Shown here piece after piece: positions 34,839 through 43,113 of a stretch of 48,295 bases of DNA. How positions within the stretch are numbered: the stretch's first letter is position 1; each line of letters starts with the position of its first letter. This stretch comes from Eggerthella sp. (lineage in GTDB: Bacteria; Actinomycetota; Coriobacteriia; Coriobacteriales; Eggerthellaceae). The stretch covers positions 1-48,295 of the forward strand of contig JAUNWY010000011.1 of assembly GCA_030540085.1 (NCBI GenBank). Reading direction: 5' to 3'. Below the pieces are notes generated by a model. The model saw only the letters and a list, made by a program, of their open reading frames with translations, ran no database searches and was not told where the DNA came from. Position numbers and translations under genes: made by a program.

Positions 34839-35729
34839 TTGTTTTACTTTGAGGATTACATAGGCTACTTGGTTGCCGAGCGCGGTGCGTCGTCGGCGAC
34901 GGTCAGCGCTTATCGTGGCGACTTGCAAAAGTACTGCCTGTTTTTAGAGACGAAGCGCGATGTGCACGAAGCCTCTCTCGTTCAACGTGAAGATGTGGCG
35001 GCATTCGTCGCCGATCTAAGCAATCGCGAGTTTGCCCCCAGCACCATAGAGCGGCGGCTTTCGGTAGCGAAAGGATACCATCGCTTCTTGGTGCGTGAAG
35101 GCTTTGCCGAAGCCGACCCGACGCAAACGATCCCTTTGCCCCGCAAGCCGCACGCGTTGCCCGATGTGCTGTCTGTTGCCCAGGTATCGGAGCTTCTTGA
35201 CGGTTTGCCGAGTTCTAATCCCGTCGAAATGCGCAATGCATGCTTGCTTGAGGTTTTGTATGGTTGCGGCCTGCGCGTAAGCGAGCTGGTCGGCCTTGAT
35301 ATGGATCGTGTTTACTTCGAAGAAGGCTATCTGCGCGTGCTGGGAAAGGGCTCAAAAGAGCGCATCGTTCCTTTCTCCGGAATGGCTGTGAAGCGAATGC
35401 GAGAATACCTGGAGGAGGCACGTCCTGAGCTTGCGGGCGCCGTGCATCATCCTGTTCCTGCTGTATTCCTTAACGCCCGAGGCGGCAGATTGACCCGGCA
35501 GAGCGTGCATCGCATTACCGCGAAAGCGGGCATGGCCATCGGGGTAGAGAACCTGCATCCTCATACGCTTCGCCATTCGTTTGCCACCCATATGCTAGAG
35601 GGCGGTGCCGACTTGCGAGCCATTCAGGAAATGCTGGGGCATTCCGATATCTCCACCACGCAAATCTATACGCACATTCAGGCTGCCCAATTGAAGGAAG
35701 AGTACTTCGCTGCTCACCCGCGGGCCTAG
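34839..35729 (+). CDS. Tyrosine recombinase, XerC/XerD type
   Basis: A 296-residue site-specific recombinase, the normal length for XerC/XerD, which resolve chromosome dimers at dif. The core-binding SAM-like domain covers residues 1-90. The catalytic residues are Arg146 (YGCGLRVSEL), Lys170 (GKGSKER), His242 and Arg245 (HPHTLRHSFATH), His268 (LGHSDISTTQ) and Tyr277. No in-frame ATG exists after the terminator, so the start is TTG 34839, with GGAGG six bases before it, which gives the exact family length. It precedes the division cluster in the same direction. XerC and XerD cannot be told apart here with certainty. Confidence 0.92.
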   Translation: MFYFEDYIGYLVAERGASSATVSAYRGDLQKYCLFLETKRDVHEASLVQREDVAAFVADLSNREFAPSTIERRLSVAKGYHRFLVREGFAEADPTQTIPLPRKPHALPDVLSVAQVSELLDGLPSSNPVEMRNACLLEVLYGCGLRVSELVGLDMDRVYFEEGYLRVLGKGSKERIVPFSGMAVKRMREYLEEARPELAGAVHHPVPAVFLNARGGRLTRQSVHRITAKAGMAIGVENLHPHTLRHSFATHMLEGGADLRAIQEMLGHSDISTTQIYTHIQAAQLKEEYFAAHPRA

Positions 35730-35832
35730 CGCTGCGCCTACGGGTCGACGCCGCCCATCCGTGTGCCTAACGCCGCCCACCTGCGGGCCCAGTACTGCCC
35801 GGCCATGCGCCCAGCGCTGCGCTGTCGCGCGC
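35723..35832 (+). repeat. Degenerate 20-22-base tandem repeats
   Basis: Five units begin at about 35728, 35748, 35770, 35791 and 35813 with a consensus near GGCCYAGCGCYGCSC. The clearest two copies are ACGCCGCCCA at 35748-35757 and 35770-35779. The array starts at the stop codon of the recombinase gene. The spacing drifts between 20 and 22 bases and the copies are imperfect. Confidence 0.5.
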
Positions 35833-35909
35833 TTGCCGAGGACCTATGGGCTGCCCGGGTCCGCTCGTCGCGGTGGTTTTCAATTGCAGAAACAAAAATC
35901 TGGGTGTTT

Positions 35910-36051
35910 TTGCAACTTTTTGCGATTAGGGACTCCTTTTCGCCTCTGCAAAGCGAAAACAGGCTGTTACGAAGCTGCTCACCTGCGGTTTTACGCTGTC
36001 GATCCGCACCTTGGCACCCTGTGACAATCTCTAATCGCAAAAAAGTTGCAA
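35910..36051. repeat. 142-base element with 20-base inverted termini
   Basis: TTGCAACTTTTTGCGATTAG (35910-35929) is repeated inverted at 36031-36051, with one extra A in the A-run. The interior holds a smaller hairpin, TTTTCGC (35937-35943) / GCGAAAA (35953-35959). It could be a MITE-like element, a folded RNA or a protein-binding loop. No target duplication is evident and no second copy lies in the window. Confidence 0.6.
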
Positions 36052-36119
36052 TCTAGGTCGATTTTTTGTTTTTGGATTCTGGTGCGGGTTCAAAGCGACA
36101 CGGGGTCCTTGGCGAGCTT

Positions 36120-36144
36120 CCCACTTTCTCCCCCCTTTTGCCCC
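36120..36144 (-). promoter_or_regulatory. G-run cluster A, candidate MraZ site (inverted)
   Basis: On the minus strand three G-runs follow at 10-11 base steps: GGGG (36144-36141), GGGGGG (36135-36130) and GTGGGA (36124-36119). The stretch AAAGTGGGAAG resembles the cluster directly before mraZ, in the opposite orientation. Confidence 0.4.
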
Positions 36145-36241
36145 AAGGCGAGCGAATGGGGCTGTTTTTGCCCAAAATCGACGGTTCGATGTTGCGATTT
36201 ATGGCGAAGATGTAGACGAACGCAAGGTGGATAGAAAAAAT

Positions 36242-36257
36242 CCCCCACCTTCTCCCA
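36242..36257 (-). promoter_or_regulatory. G-run cluster B, candidate MraZ site (inverted)
   Basis: On the minus strand TGGGAG and TGGGGG follow ten bases apart (36257-36252 and 36247-36242). Confidence 0.4.
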
Positions 36258-36354
36258 CCGTTTACAAAACCGATACCTAGGGGTGTTTTTCAGCTTATAG
36301 ACACAATATGTAGTGAAGTATCGAGAGATAGTGCATCTTTCAACAACATTAGGT

Positions 36355-36381
36355 GGGGGAGTAAGGGGGAGAGAGTGGGAG
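36355..36381 (+). promoter_or_regulatory. G-run cluster C, probable MraZ operator
   Basis: Three direct repeats, GGGGGAG (36355-36361), GGGGGAG (36365-36371) and GTGGGAG (36375-36381), occur at an exact 10-bp period just before the mraZ promoter. MraZ is known to bind TGGGN-type direct repeats at 10-bp spacing in its own promoter, so this is the likely autoregulatory site. Confidence 0.65.
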
Positions 36382-36397
36382 AAAATCCCATTTTGTG

Positions 36398-36426
36398 TTG
36401 CGAGGTGGCGAAGCCTGACCTAAAAT
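36398..36426 (+). promoter_or_regulatory. mraZ promoter
   Basis: TTGCGA (36398-36403) and TAAAAT (36421-36426) are 17 bases apart and lie 36 bases before the mraZ start. The G-run cluster C ends 16 bases upstream of the -35. Confidence 0.6.
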
Positions 36427-36461
36427 AGCTTTCACGAGATGCCCCGAGGAAGGAGGGAGGC

Positions 36462-36887
36462 GTGAGCGAACTTCTTGGCGAATTCAGCCGCAAGCTTGAT
36501 GCCAAGGGACGTTTGTCTTTGCCTGCCGATTTCCGCAAGGAACTCTCCGACAATCTCAGAATGACGCTGAGCCTTGATGGCACCTGCCTGTATATCTTCG
36601 AAACCGAAGATTTCAACAAGTGGGTAGACAGCCTTTTTGATGCTCGAGGTGGTTTCAACGTTGGCGATAGCAATATGGTCAGGCTTAAGTTGAAGCTGAA
36701 TTCTCGTGCTTCTAAGTGCGAAGTCGACAATGCGGGTCGTATCAACATCTCGCCTTCTCTGCGTGAGACGGTTGGTTTTGATAAAGACGTGGTCATTGTT
36801 GGCAATGGCGATCATATTGAGATTTGGGATGAAGAGCGTTGGAACCAGTTCCTGCTTGATACGGATCTTACCGCCTTGTGCATGTGA
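36462..36887 (+). CDS. mraZ: Transcriptional regulator MraZ
   Basis: A 141-residue protein with two AbrB-like swapped-hairpin repeats. The hallmark DxxGR occurs twice, in KLDAKGRLSLPADFRKEL and in VDNAGRINISPSLRE. MraZ binds phased repeats in its own promoter and adjusts expression of the dcw cluster. It also interacts with RsmH in some species. The start is GTG 36462, preceded by GAGGAAGGAGGGAGG. It is the first gene of the division and cell wall cluster, 20 bases before rsmH. Confidence 0.95.
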   Translation: MSELLGEFSRKLDAKGRLSLPADFRKELSDNLRMTLSLDGTCLYIFETEDFNKWVDSLFDARGGFNVGDSNMVRLKLKLNSRASKCEVDNAGRINISPSLRETVGFDKDVVIVGNGDHIEIWDEERWNQFLLDTDLTALCM

Positions 36888-36907
36888 TTGGTTAGGACGC
36901 GCGAACG

Positions 36908-37876
36908 ATGACAAGCGAATATCGGCATATTCCCGTTTTGCTCCCTGAGTGCATGAAGTACTTGAAACTTTCCGAAGGGAAGACGTACGTAGATGCAACG
37001 CTCGGTGGGGCAGGGCATTCCCTTGAAGCCGCAAAGCTCATTGGCTCAACTGGCCATCTGCTAGGCATCGACCAAGATGATGTGGCACGTGCTGCCGCGT
37101 CTGAGCGCTTGGCCGCATTGCCCGACGATATCCGTCCAGAGGTCGATGTGCTTGCCGGCAACTTCGGGGAATTGGATTCTCTTCTTGTGTCTGCCCAGAT
37201 TCCCTCTATCGATGCGATCTTGTTCGACATCGGGGTTTCTTCGGTGCAGATCGACACGCCTTCTCGTGGCTTTTCCTTTAAGGAAACTGGCCCTCTTGAT
37301 ATGCGGATGGATCCGAGTAACCAAACTTTAACCGCAGCTGAGATCGTCAACACTTATACCGCAGCAGATCTCGCTCGGGTCATCCGTCATTACTCAGACG
37401 AGAAATGGGCTAGTCGCATCGCCGATTTCATTGTGGCGGCTCGCGAAGAGGCGCCACTTACGAGCAGTGAACAGCTCGTAGATGTCATCAAGGCCGCGGT
37501 GCCCGCTTCGGCGCGCCGTGCAGGTGGCCATCCAGCCAAGAGAACATTCCAGGCTTTGCGAATCGAAGTGAACGGCGAGCTTGATGTGCTGAAAAGTGGA
37601 CTCGAGTCGGCCGTGCGCTGGCTTGCTCCCGGTGGGCGCATCGCAGTAATCAGCTACCACTCTCTCGAGGATCGCATCGTGAAGGATTTTTTCCGTGAGT
37701 ACTCAAAGGGCTGCACGTGCCCGCCCGATTTGCCCGTATGCGTTTGTGGGAACAAGCCGATACTCAAAGTGGTCACGCGCAAACCGGTGCTCCCGTCCAA
37801 AGAGGAAATTGAGCGTAATCCGCGCTCGCGTAGCGCAAAGCTTCGCGTTGCCGAACGTCTGGATGAAAACGCATAA
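36908..37876 (+). CDS. rsmH: 16S rRNA (cytosine1402-N4)-methyltransferase RsmH
   Basis: A 322-residue SAM-dependent methyltransferase. Motifs: HIPVLLPECMKYL at the start, VDATLGGAGHS (SAM motif I), LGIDQDD, DIGVSSVQID, SRGFSFKETGPLDMRMD, RTFQALRIEVN and ISYHSLEDRIVK. The zinc-like CTCPPDLPVCVCGN motif lies near the C-terminus. It follows mraZ at 20 bases, the universal order. The ribosome binding site is weak (TTAGGACG), which may indicate coupling to mraZ translation. Confidence 0.96.
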   Translation: MTSEYRHIPVLLPECMKYLKLSEGKTYVDATLGGAGHSLEAAKLIGSTGHLLGIDQDDVARAAASERLAALPDDIRPEVDVLAGNFGELDSLLVSAQIPSIDAILFDIGVSSVQIDTPSRGFSFKETGPLDMRMDPSNQTLTAAEIVNTYTAADLARVIRHYSDEKWASRIADFIVAAREEAPLTSSEQLVDVIKAAVPASARRAGGHPAKRTFQALRIEVNGELDVLKSGLESAVRWLAPGGRIAVISYHSLEDRIVKDFFREYSKGCTCPPDLPVCVCGNKPILKVVTRKPVLPSKEEIERNPRSRSAKLRVAERLDENA

Positions 37877-37920
37877 ATCGATATGTCGAACAATAGGTCG
37901 TAAAGCAAGGAGGTAAGCAG

Positions 37921-38391
37921 ATGTCAAGCGCGCCCGCATACCGCTACGATCATGCCGCTACGCGCCCTGCTCACCACCTTGAAAGCGCCCCTTCTGTTCG
38001 CGTTGTGCCTGGTCGCAAGCACGCGGTATACCCGACGCTTTCCGATGGTGCCGTTTTGGGCATCAAAGCCATCATTGCATGCGTAATCGTATTTTTGGTT
38101 ATAGGCTTTGTCCGTGTAGGCCTCTCTTCTGCCGCATACAGCATCGCCTCGCAATCGAGCGATCTGCGCGCTCAGATCTCCGATGCGCGTACTACGGGCG
38201 AATCGCTTGCCGTGCAGGAGAGCCTTCTTTCCAACCCTAATAACATTCGCACCGAAGCAGGAGAGCGTCTTTCCATGACGGCTGCTACGAATTCTTCCAC
38301 CATGACGCTTTCTGCCGACCCTGTTGCCATCGACTCTGCGGGCAATCTTTCCTTCTCGGAAAGCGTTTCTCGTCTTGCCTCTGAGGGATAA
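37921..38391 (+). CDS. ftsL: FtsL-like cell division protein
   Basis: A 156-residue bitopic protein. A cytoplasmic N-terminus (1-45) precedes one membrane segment (about 47-68, IKAIIACVIVFLVIGFV), then a coiled-coil-like part (about 72-105) and a Ser/Thr-rich tail. FtsL has little sequence conservation, so the call rests on topology, size and position between rsmH and ftsI. It would join FtsB/DivIC and FtsQ in the divisome and help activate FtsWI. AAGGAGGTAAG lies before ATG 37921. ftsI begins six bases after its stop. Confidence 0.78.
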   Translation: MSSAPAYRYDHAATRPAHHLESAPSVRVVPGRKHAVYPTLSDGAVLGIKAIIACVIVFLVIGFVRVGLSSAAYSIASQSSDLRAQISDARTTGESLAVQESLLSNPNNIRTEAGERLSMTAATNSSTMTLSADPVAIDSAGNLSFSESVSRLASEG

Positions 38392-38397
38392 TCGTTT

Positions 38398-40167
38398 ATG
38401 GACGACAGGTCCTCTTCGCGTCGCCCCCAGCGCCAAGGCGTAGCTCCTCGATCTCAACGCCAGCAGGCCCCCATGCGTTCTCAGCGCGGCGGTCGCGGTA
38501 TGCATATGGATATGGACGTATTGAACGGCCGTTTGGCAATCTTCATGCTGCTGTTTTGTGCGTTTGCTCTGATTCTGGCAATACGACTTTTCGGTTTGAT
38601 GATCATCGACGCTCAGGCGAACCTCGATCGTGGCTCTTCGCGCGAGGTTACCGTTGACGTCCAGCCGCGTCGTGGCACTATCTACGATCGCAACGGTACC
38701 ATCCTCGCAACCACCGTTGATGCATACAACGTCTTCTGCCATCCCCATATGGTTGGTTCTGACAAGGTAGATCAGCTGGCTCAGGCGTTGGCGGATGCTT
38801 TTGGCGGGGAAGTGCAGGATTACAAGAACAAGATCACTACCGATTCCAACTTCGCTTACCTCTACAAAGGTGCCGATGAAGGTGGCATGAATAAAATCAA
38901 GGACCTGGGTATCGAAGGTGTCGATTTCGAAAAGACCACCAAGCGCGTATATCCTTGCGGAGCAACGGCAAGCCAGATCATCGGTATATTGAATTCCGAT
39001 GGCAAGGCCATCACGGGCTTGGAGCTGTATTACGACGATATCCTAGGCGGAACGGCTGGCCATAAAACCACCGAGTACAGCAAGGAAGGCGTGCCTGTTC
39101 CCGGCTCGGAAAAGGTAACCGCTGAAGTGGTGAACGGCCAGGACATCGTGCTTTCTATCGATGTCGATATGCAGCAGAAGCTGGAAGAATCGCTTGCCCT
39201 TCGCGTAGAAGAGGTGCAGGGCAAAGGCGGCTCGGCCATCTTGATGGATTCTGCCACGGGTGAAATCTACGCGTGCTCTTCTTCTCCGACGTTTGATATT
39301 ACCGATCTGAGCGAAATCAAAGAAGGCGCCACAAATCTTTCGGGTATTTCTTCGGCATACGAACCCGGTTCGATCATGAAGCCGCTAACCATGCTCGCTG
39401 CATTGCTTGATGGCAAGGTGACGCTTGATTCGACCTATTATTGCCCTGCGGCTCTCAAGGTGGACGACTACACCATTACCGACTCCCACGAGCGCCCGTC
39501 GGAGGACATGAGCGTTTCCACCATTATCGCCGAGTCCTCGAATGTTGGTATCTCACTGGTGGCAAAAGACCTTACCTTTACGCGCCTGTACGAATACATT
39601 CAGCAATTCCAGCTGTGCGATAAGACGGGCGTCGACTACCCCGGTGAAGCATCGGGCAGTGTTGCGCCTAAAAACGAATGGTCCACCGTGCAGGGTTACA
39701 ACATCAGCTTTGGCCAGGGCCTTACCACTACGCCAATTGAAATGGTGCGTTTCTATGGTGCGCTCGCCAACGACGGCGTGGCGTGCACGCCCCATTTCTT
39801 AACCGACGTTCCCAGCGAATCGGGGCGCCGTAGCTACGACACGGTGCAGATCACCGATAATGCGGGTGCCATCAGCGATCTTGAGTCGATGATGCAGCAG
39901 ACGGTAGAACGCGGTACGGCAACCGATGCCCAGATCAAGGGCTATCGCGTTGTGGGCAAGACGGGCACGGCAGAAATTGCCTCTGATACGGGTGGCTATA
40001 AGAAGGGTATGTACAACATTTCGTTCATCGGGTACATGCCCGATACGTCCACGAATCTTGTGTGCTTCGTGGGGGCTACGGATGTTCCTGGCGAAAGGAA
40101 AACGGTAGGGACGTTTCGGGATATAATGGCGTTTGCGATTGATCGCTATAACATCACTCAGAATTGA
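38398..40167 (+). CDS. ftsI: Division-specific class B penicillin-binding protein FtsI
   Basis: A 589-residue peptidoglycan transpeptidase. An Arg/Gln-rich cytoplasmic tail (1-40) precedes a membrane segment at about 47-68. The dimerisation domain starts with RRGTIYDRNGTILA. The transpeptidase domain has Ser325-x2-Lys328 (EPGSIMKP), Ser380-Ser-Asn382 (AESSNVG) and Lys521-Thr-Gly (GKTGTAE). No PASTA domain is present at the C-terminus, unlike some actinobacterial PBPs. It follows ftsL by six bases and murE starts eight bases after its stop. Confidence 0.95.
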   Translation: MDDRSSSRRPQRQGVAPRSQRQQAPMRSQRGGRGMHMDMDVLNGRLAIFMLLFCAFALILAIRLFGLMIIDAQANLDRGSSREVTVDVQPRRGTIYDRNGTILATTVDAYNVFCHPHMVGSDKVDQLAQALADAFGGEVQDYKNKITTDSNFAYLYKGADEGGMNKIKDLGIEGVDFEKTTKRVYPCGATASQIIGILNSDGKAITGLELYYDDILGGTAGHKTTEYSKEGVPVPGSEKVTAEVVNGQDIVLSIDVDMQQKLEESLALRVEEVQGKGGSAILMDSATGEIYACSSSPTFDITDLSEIKEGATNLSGISSAYEPGSIMKPLTMLAALLDGKVTLDSTYYCPAALKVDDYTITDSHERPSEDMSVSTIIAESSNVGISLVAKDLTFTRLYEYIQQFQLCDKTGVDYPGEASGSVAPKNEWSTVQGYNISFGQGLTTTPIEMVRFYGALANDGVACTPHFLTDVPSESGRRSYDTVQITDNAGAISDLESMMQQTVERGTATDAQIKGYRVVGKTGTAEIASDTGGYKKGMYNISFIGYMPDTSTNLVCFVGATDVPGERKTVGTFRDIMAFAIDRYNITQN

Positions 40168-40174
40168 GGTTCTC

Positions 40175-41662
40175 ATGACTCAGAAGACATGCGGAGAGCT
40201 GTTCGAAGGTATTGATTGCACTATCATCGGCAACGCAGACGAACTGGTTTCCGGCATTGCATACCGAAGCGATTGCGTAAAGCCAGGCGATGCATTCTGC
40301 TGCATCGTGGGCTTGAAGAGCGACGGTCATTCCTACGCTCAGGACGCCATCGATCGTGGCGCGCGCGTATTGATTGTTGAGCGCAAGATCTATCTGGCGG
40401 ATGCCACCGACATCACAGAAGTCGTGGTAAAGGATTCCCGCAAGGCCATGGCGCGTATGGCGTCGCGTTTCTACGGTGAGCCCTCTAAAGAATTTTCTTT
40501 GGTAGGCGTTACGGGCACCAACGGCAAAACCACTACCACGTATTTGGTTGATCATATTGCCCAGCATTTGGGCAACCGTACCGGCCTTATTGGCACGGTA
40601 GGCATTGAAATCGGCGGAGAGCATCGCCCTTCGAGCCATACCACCCCCGAATCTCCCGACCTGCAAGAGCTGCTCGCGCAGATGCGCGATGAAGACTGCG
40701 GTGTCGTTTCCATGGAGGTAAGCTCCCATGCGCTCGATCTCGACCGCACCTGGGCAACCTCCTTCGCGGTTACTGCGTTTACAAATCTTACGCAGGATCA
40801 CCTTGATTACCATAAGACGTTCGAGTCGTATTTCGCGGCGAAGGCTCGCCTGTTTTCGAAGGACTATCCCGCCAAGCGCGTTATCAACATCGAAAGCACG
40901 TGGGGCAAAGAGCTCCTGAAGCGTTGCTCTGCAAACGAGGACGCCATCATCACCACGGGTTTCGACACGTCCGCTCAGATTCATCCTATTGCCGTTGAAT
41001 ATGGTGCTGCGGAAACCACGGTTACGCTTTCCGTGCGCGGCTCGAACATCACTTTTACGTATCCTTTGGTAGGTCGCTTTAACGTCGAGAATGTCATGAC
41101 CGCATTTGGCGTTGCCATGCAGTTGGGCTATCTGCCTTCTTCTATTGCTGAAGCACTTCGTGATGCGCCTGCCGTTCCTGGTCGCTTGCAACGCGTTCGC
41201 ACCGAACATGATGGCGGCGTTTCGGTGTACGTCGACTATGCTCACACCCCCGATGCGTTGGAAAACGCCATCGCCTCTGTTTCGGCTCTGGTTGACGACG
41301 ATCATAAAACCCTGGTCGTCTTCGGTTGTGGTGGCGACCGCGATTCAAGCAAGCGTCCCATCATGGGCAAGGCAGCACTGGCTGCCGATTATGCGGTGGT
41401 TACCTCCGACAACCCTCGCACCGAGAACCCACAAACCATCATCGATGACATTCTTGACGGTATGCGCGAAGGCGAGGGTCGCTTTGACGTAGAGCCGGAC
41501 CGCCGCAGTGCTATCGCTTGCGCGATTGCGCACGCTTCTGCGGGTGATGCAATTCTTATCGCAGGCAAGGGCCACGAGGATTATCAGATCATCGGTACCG
41601 AAAAGCACCATTTCGATGATCGCGAGGTAGCGGCTGAAGAGCTTGAGAAGGTGTTTGGTTAA
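40175..41662 (+). CDS. murE: UDP-MurNAc-tripeptide ligase MurE
   Basis: A 495-residue Mur ligase that adds the third stem-peptide residue. The ATP loop TGTNGKTTT is at 113-121. The central part has HTTPESPDLQELLA and EVSSHALDLDR. DNPRTENP (412-419) is the motif usually tied to meso-diaminopimelate rather than lysine specificity. Upstream ATG-like starts overlap ftsI, but ATG 40175 follows TTGAGG and gives a normal length. It is in the expected place between ftsI and murF. Confidence 0.95.
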   Translation: MTQKTCGELFEGIDCTIIGNADELVSGIAYRSDCVKPGDAFCCIVGLKSDGHSYAQDAIDRGARVLIVERKIYLADATDITEVVVKDSRKAMARMASRFYGEPSKEFSLVGVTGTNGKTTTTYLVDHIAQHLGNRTGLIGTVGIEIGGEHRPSSHTTPESPDLQELLAQMRDEDCGVVSMEVSSHALDLDRTWATSFAVTAFTNLTQDHLDYHKTFESYFAAKARLFSKDYPAKRVINIESTWGKELLKRCSANEDAIITTGFDTSAQIHPIAVEYGAAETTVTLSVRGSNITFTYPLVGRFNVENVMTAFGVAMQLGYLPSSIAEALRDAPAVPGRLQRVRTEHDGGVSVYVDYAHTPDALENAIASVSALVDDDHKTLVVFGCGGDRDSSKRPIMGKAALAADYAVVTSDNPRTENPQTIIDDILDGMREGEGRFDVEPDRRSAIACAIAHASAGDAILIAGKGHEDYQIIGTEKHHFDDREVAAEELEKVFG

Positions 41663-41666
41663 CTCT

Positions 41667-43112
41667 ATGCGTCTTCCTATTGGCAAAATCGCTGAATACA
41701 CCTCGGCTGATTACCTGGTTGAGCCTCGGGATCTTGAAAAAGAAGCGTGTGGCATAACATGGGATTCCCGAGAGGTGAAGCCTGGCTTTGTGTATGTCGC
41801 CTTGCCGGGCGAACGTGTTGATGGCCACGATTTCGTAGAAAGCGCCCTTCGTTCGGGTGCCGTTGCTGCATTGGTGATGTACGAGTTGTCCGATGCTGCG
41901 CTTGAAACTGCGAAAGCGGAAGGAGCCGCCATTCTGCGCGTCGACGAAACGGCGCAGGCATTTACTGCTCTAGCTCGTGGCTGGCGCGGTCATTTGCAGG
42001 GCAAGGTTATTGCGCTTACGGGATCGATGGGCAAAACCACGACGAAAAACCTCGTGCGCGACGTTCTTTCAACCACGTTCAATACGGTGGCAACCAAGGC
42101 AAACCAGAACAACGAATTGGGCGTTCCTCGTACGTTGTTGGAGGCTAACGCCGATACTGAGTTTGTTGTTGTCGAAATGGGCATGCGCGGTTTGGGCCAG
42201 CTCGAAGGGCTGTGCTCGTTCGTGAAGCCGGATATTTCGCTTATCACCAACGTGGGCGAATGCCACATGGAGCTTTTGGGCTCGAAGGAGAATATCGCAC
42301 GAGCCAAGGCGGAAGTTCTCGATGCTCTGACTGAAGGCTCGGGTATTGCCGTGCTGAATGCTGCCGACGGATACTGCGCCAAGCAGCGTGAGTGGGCAAA
42401 GCTCGACGAGCGGAACATCGATACGCTTCTTTATGACGGTTCGGGCGTTTGTGCAAGCGGGCTTCCTGAAGCTGACCTTGCTGCTTATGCGACCGACATC
42501 CAGCTCAATGAAGAGGGCCGCCCTTCGTTTGCGCTTCATTTGCCCGATGGGGTTCACCCCTGTGCTCTTGCGTTGCGTGGCTCCCATAACGTTCGCAATG
42601 CATGCGCAGCGGCTGCCCTTGGTTGGGCATGCGGCGTTTCTACCGAAGCTATTGTTGCCGGTCTTGGCGCATCGCAGGCAGAATCGGGCCGTCAGGAAGT
42701 GATTCGCGCGCAAAGCGGCATCACCGTTATCAACGATGCCTACAACGCCAATCCTGATTCCATGTGCGCTTCGATTGCCCTGCTGTGCTCGATGAAGGTC
42801 GAGGGCCGTAGGTTTGCGGTGTTGGGCGATATGGGCGAATTGGGCGATTTCACGCAAGAGGGGCATGAAAAGGCTGGCTCGTTTGTTGCATCGTCATCGC
42901 TCGATTGCCTTTTGTGCGTTGGCGAGTTGTCTCGTTTTATCGCTCAAGCGGCAATCCGAGATGGGTACCCTGGGCACCAGGTGCACCAGGTGCCCAGCCG
43001 TGAAGCGGCGCTTGCCTACTTGAAAGAACATATGACTCAAGGAGATGCGGTTCTAGTTAAAGCATCGCACTCCATGGAGCTTGACCGCATTGCTAAGGGG
43101 TTGTTGAACTAG
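41667..43112 (+). CDS. murF: UDP-MurNAc-tripeptide:D-Ala-D-Ala ligase MurF
   Basis: A 481-residue Mur ligase. The ATP loop is ALTGSMGKTTTKN, followed by TKANQNNELGVPRTLL and VVVEMGMRGLGQLE, the MurF-type sequence. The C-terminal domain has INDAYNANPDSM and LGDMGELGD. The frame is open upstream into murE, but ATG 41667, five bases after the murE stop, begins the normal sequence (RLPIGKIAEYTSA). mraY starts one base after its stop, so translation is coupled. Confidence 0.95.
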   Translation: MRLPIGKIAEYTSADYLVEPRDLEKEACGITWDSREVKPGFVYVALPGERVDGHDFVESALRSGAVAALVMYELSDAALETAKAEGAAILRVDETAQAFTALARGWRGHLQGKVIALTGSMGKTTTKNLVRDVLSTTFNTVATKANQNNELGVPRTLLEANADTEFVVVEMGMRGLGQLEGLCSFVKPDISLITNVGECHMELLGSKENIARAKAEVLDALTEGSGIAVLNAADGYCAKQREWAKLDERNIDTLLYDGSGVCASGLPEADLAAYATDIQLNEEGRPSFALHLPDGVHPCALALRGSHNVRNACAAAALGWACGVSTEAIVAGLGASQAESGRQEVIRAQSGITVINDAYNANPDSMCASIALLCSMKVEGRRFAVLGDMGELGDFTQEGHEKAGSFVASSSLDCLLCVGELSRFIAQAAIRDGYPGHQVHQVPSREAALAYLKEHMTQGDAVLVKASHSMELDRIAKGLLN

Positions 43113-43113
43113 C

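Larger units (their letters stand above)
36052..36461. other. Leader and promoter region of the division cluster
   Basis: This part of the 730-base gap holds three clusters of phased G-runs and the mraZ promoter, given separately. No gene is seen. AT-rich DNA lies at 36260-36350 between the second and third clusters. Confidence 0.5.
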
